Source of the DNA: Treponema sp.
GTDB lineage: Bacteria; Spirochaetota; Spirochaetia; Treponematales; Breznakiellaceae
Reading direction: 5' to 3'
NCBI GenBank assembly: GCA_009780595.1
Contig: WQZT01000090.1
Span: 1-6,811, forward strand
Length of the DNA stretch: 6,811 bases
In this document: in pieces, positions 5,557-6,811 of the stretch
Numbering within the stretch: position 1 is the first letter of the stretch
Layout of the letters: each line of letters starts with the position of its first letter
Made by a program: the position numbers and the translations under genes
The notes under the pieces: generated by a model
Told to the model about the DNA's origin: nothing
The model's input: only the letters and a program-made list of their open reading frames with translations
Database searches by the model: none

Positions 5557-6210
5557 TTAATATGATAATACAATTATACGAGATTGTGCAAAATCTGCGT
5601 GGGTATCCTGCGGCCACTTGCCCACAAGGGACTGGTAGGCAGCGATTGCGGCATCCGTGCCGCCCCTCGATTCTTCCAGCCGCCCTATGGAAAACTGCGA
5701 CCGTGCCGCTATGAAGAAGGCGGACTCGTGATCCTGAACAATGCGCGCGTGAAGGGCAATTGCCGCGTCCGGATCGCCTGATTCTTCGGCGGCGACGGCG
5801 GCGTTCCACAGGGCAACCGGCGCAAAGTACGTTTGCGGGGCGGCGTTTGCCGCATCAAGCCACGCTTGCCGGGCTAAAGCCCAACGCTGCTGCTCCTGGA
5901 AAACACTCGCCCGAATAGCGTGGGCGCGGGCTGCAGGGAAACGCGAATTCCCTGCCGCAAAAGCTTCCAGTTCGCCAAGAAGAGCGTCAACATCAGGTTG
6001 CTCTTCACCGTCTGCGTTGATGTTGCCCGCCAGAGCCAGATGCCGCTGCTCAAACTCATCGAGCTGGATAAAGGCGCGCGTGATAAGTTTCTCCCGCACC
6101 GTAAGACCAACAAGAGAGCCTACAAGCCCTACGACAATTACAATGAACACCGTGACGAGAACCCTGCGGTTTTTCTGTATAAATTCAATCAATTTTTCGG
6201 CTACTGTCAA
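5557..6210 (-). CDS. Membrane-anchored TPR protein (YfgM-like layout)
   Basis: A 217-aa protein with a short cytoplasmic N-terminus (MTVAEKLIEFIQKNRR), one transmembrane helix (about 17-38, VLVTVFIVIVVGLVGSLVGLTV) and a helical periplasmic domain of about 175 residues. That domain contains TPR-like units around 91-124 (RAHAIRASVFQEQQRWALARQAW), 133-160 (ALWNAAVAAEESGDPDAAIALH) and 168-198 (ARSQFSIGRLEESRGGTDAA). The single-anchor plus TPR layout resembles YfgM, a periplasmic chaperone partner of SecYEG, but TPR scaffolds are generic and I do not claim orthology. The start is TTG at 6210: AAAGGAG (6225-6219) lies 8 nt upstream, the anchor begins right after, and the TTGA overlaps the stop of the upstream sigma54 activator, indicating translational coupling. 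The lipoprotein gene follows after 56 nt. Confidence 0.88.
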   Translation of the reverse strand: MTVAEKLIEFIQKNRRVLVTVFIVIVVGLVGSLVGLTVREKLITRAFIQLDEFEQRHLALAGNINADGEEQPDVDALLGELEAFAAGNSRFPAARAHAIRASVFQEQQRWALARQAWLDAANAAPQTYFAPVALWNAAVAAEESGDPDAAIALHARIVQDHESAFFIAARSQFSIGRLEESRGGTDAAIAAYQSLVGKWPQDTHADFAQSRIIVLSY

Positions 6211-6811
6211 TTTACTTGCTCCTTTGAGTTGTTTATTTTCAGTTCTTTAATAAGCCTTGAAAGATACGTTCTTTGTATATTCAGCGCTTTCGCGGTTTCC
6301 GTTTGGTTGCCGTTATACTCCGCCAGCACTTTTTTTATGTAGCGGGCGCGAAAGATATTTTCAGCGGCCTTTAAGTTTCTACTCCCGTCATGGGGCATAA
6401 CTTCCGCCGCAAATGATTTCATAAAAATATCCTCCGCCTGTATCAGATCGCCCTTCCCGATAACACACGAGCGCTCAATGCAGTTTTCCAGTTCGCGAAC
6501 ATTGCCCGGCCACGAATAAGAAAGTATCGCCTCCATAGCTTGCGCGGAAAACCCGTTAAAATGGTTTTTGGTTTTCTTGATACTTTTCTTCAAGAAAAAC
6601 TCAGCCAGAAGGGGAATATCCTCCGGGCGCTGGCGCAATGGCGGGATGTACAGGGGAAGCACGTTCAGCCGGTAGTATAAATCGCTGCGGAACTCGCCCT
6701 TTTCAACCTGCTGCTCAATATCCCGATTGGTGGCAGCAAGGATTCGTATATCAACGGTAATCGTTGTATCCGAACCCACCTTTTCAAACTTCCGCTCCTG
6801 AATTACCCGCA
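6207..6811 (-). CDS. Sigma54-dependent transcriptional activator, C-terminal part (runs off the right edge)
   Basis: About 200 C-terminal residues are visible; the N-terminal sensor domain and the Walker motifs lie outside the window. The fragment starts inside the AAA+ domain with RVIQERKFEKVGS. It continues with the ILAATNRDI strand and then FRSDLYYRLNVLPLYIPPLRQR, the segment with the arginine finger and the PPLR motif. Next comes SWPGNVRELENC, the sensor II region. The C-terminus has a Fis-type helix-turn-helix (GNQTETAKALNIQRTYLSRLIKEL), ending NNSKEQVN. Such proteins bind upstream of -24/-12 promoters and use ATP to open sigma54 polymerase. The signal is unknown because the sensor domain is missing. 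The stop overlaps the TTG start of the TPR gene by 4 nt, so they form an operon. I found no convincing -24/-12 promoter in the window, so targets are not identified here. Confidence 0.93.
   Translation of the reverse strand, partial: RVIQERKFEKVGSDTTITVDIRILAATNRDIEQQVEKGEFRSDLYYRLNVLPLYIPPLRQRPEDIPLLAEFFLKKSIKKTKNHFNGFSAQAMEAILSYSWPGNVRELENCIERSCVIGKGDLIQAEDIFMKSFAAEVMPHDGSRNLKAAENIFRARYIKKVLAEYNGNQTETAKALNIQRTYLSRLIKELKINNSKEQVN
6219..6225 (-). promoter_or_regulatory. Ribosome binding site supporting the TTG start of the TPR gene
   Basis: AAAGGAG on the minus strand, 8 nt before TTG 6210, lies inside the last codons of the sigma54 activator. No in-frame ATG gives a better start with the membrane anchor intact. 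Confidence 0.8.

Noticed and set aside
5528..5809. Minus-strand Arg-rich open frame overlapping the TPR gene
   Set aside because: It is a shifted frame of the GC-rich TPR coding sequence, with no ribosome site or recognisable domain.
1..6811. Mobile element, CRISPR, prophage or defence system
   Set aside because: No transposase, integrase, spaced repeats, nuclease or toxin-antitoxin pair is visible. Apart from the inverted repeat at 2469-2527, nothing has terminal-repeat character.

Overview
The window most likely comes from a spirochaete, and a Treponema-like one with mid-range GC is the best guess. This rests on the density of secreted and surface proteins (two lipoproteins with treponemal-type lipoboxes and a small outer-membrane barrel of a kind I associate with spirochaetes). 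The use of GTG and TTG starts next to good Shine-Dalgarno sites and the mix of housekeeping genes also fit. No 16S gene or other species-level marker is present, so this is an inference. I see no mobile element, CRISPR array, prophage or integrase.

Left part (1-1903): on the minus strand, a DUF503/YlxP-type protein is followed after 2 nt by a lipoprotein that runs off the left edge. Diverging from them, a near-consensus sigma70 promoter (TTGACC-N17-TATAAT) drives a tRNA-Pro(CGG) gene. Sixteen nt after the tRNA a RluA-family pseudouridine synthase begins, so tRNA and modification enzyme appear to share a transcript.

Middle part (1900-4650): the synthase gene meets a small outer-membrane beta-barrel gene tail to tail, with the stop codons overlapping by 4 bp. 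The barrel gene has a perfect 14-bp inverted repeat in its leader. A 231-bp divergent intergenic region holds promoters for both sides and two palindromes over the plus-strand promoter. A plus-strand operon follows: an Rrf2-family regulator with Cys/Cys/Cys/His ligands expected for a [2Fe-2S] cluster, then a 508-aa membrane protein carrying a duplicated winged-helix-like module and an FGDDDPN motif. From memory, the latter resembles a cyanobacterial/plastid membrane protein family annotated in plants as iron-sulphur-cluster related. This pair is the most interesting part of the window.

Right part (4679-6811, minus strand): transcription enters from the right edge through the C-terminal part of a sigma54-dependent activator. 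It continues into a membrane-anchored TPR protein (TTG start, overlapping the activator's stop by 4 nt) and then, after 56 nt, a lipoprotein with a forced GTG start. The last gene ends next to a 13-bp direct repeat that includes its stop codon. The layout suggests one operon of regulator, membrane-anchored TPR protein and lipoprotein, with function unknown.
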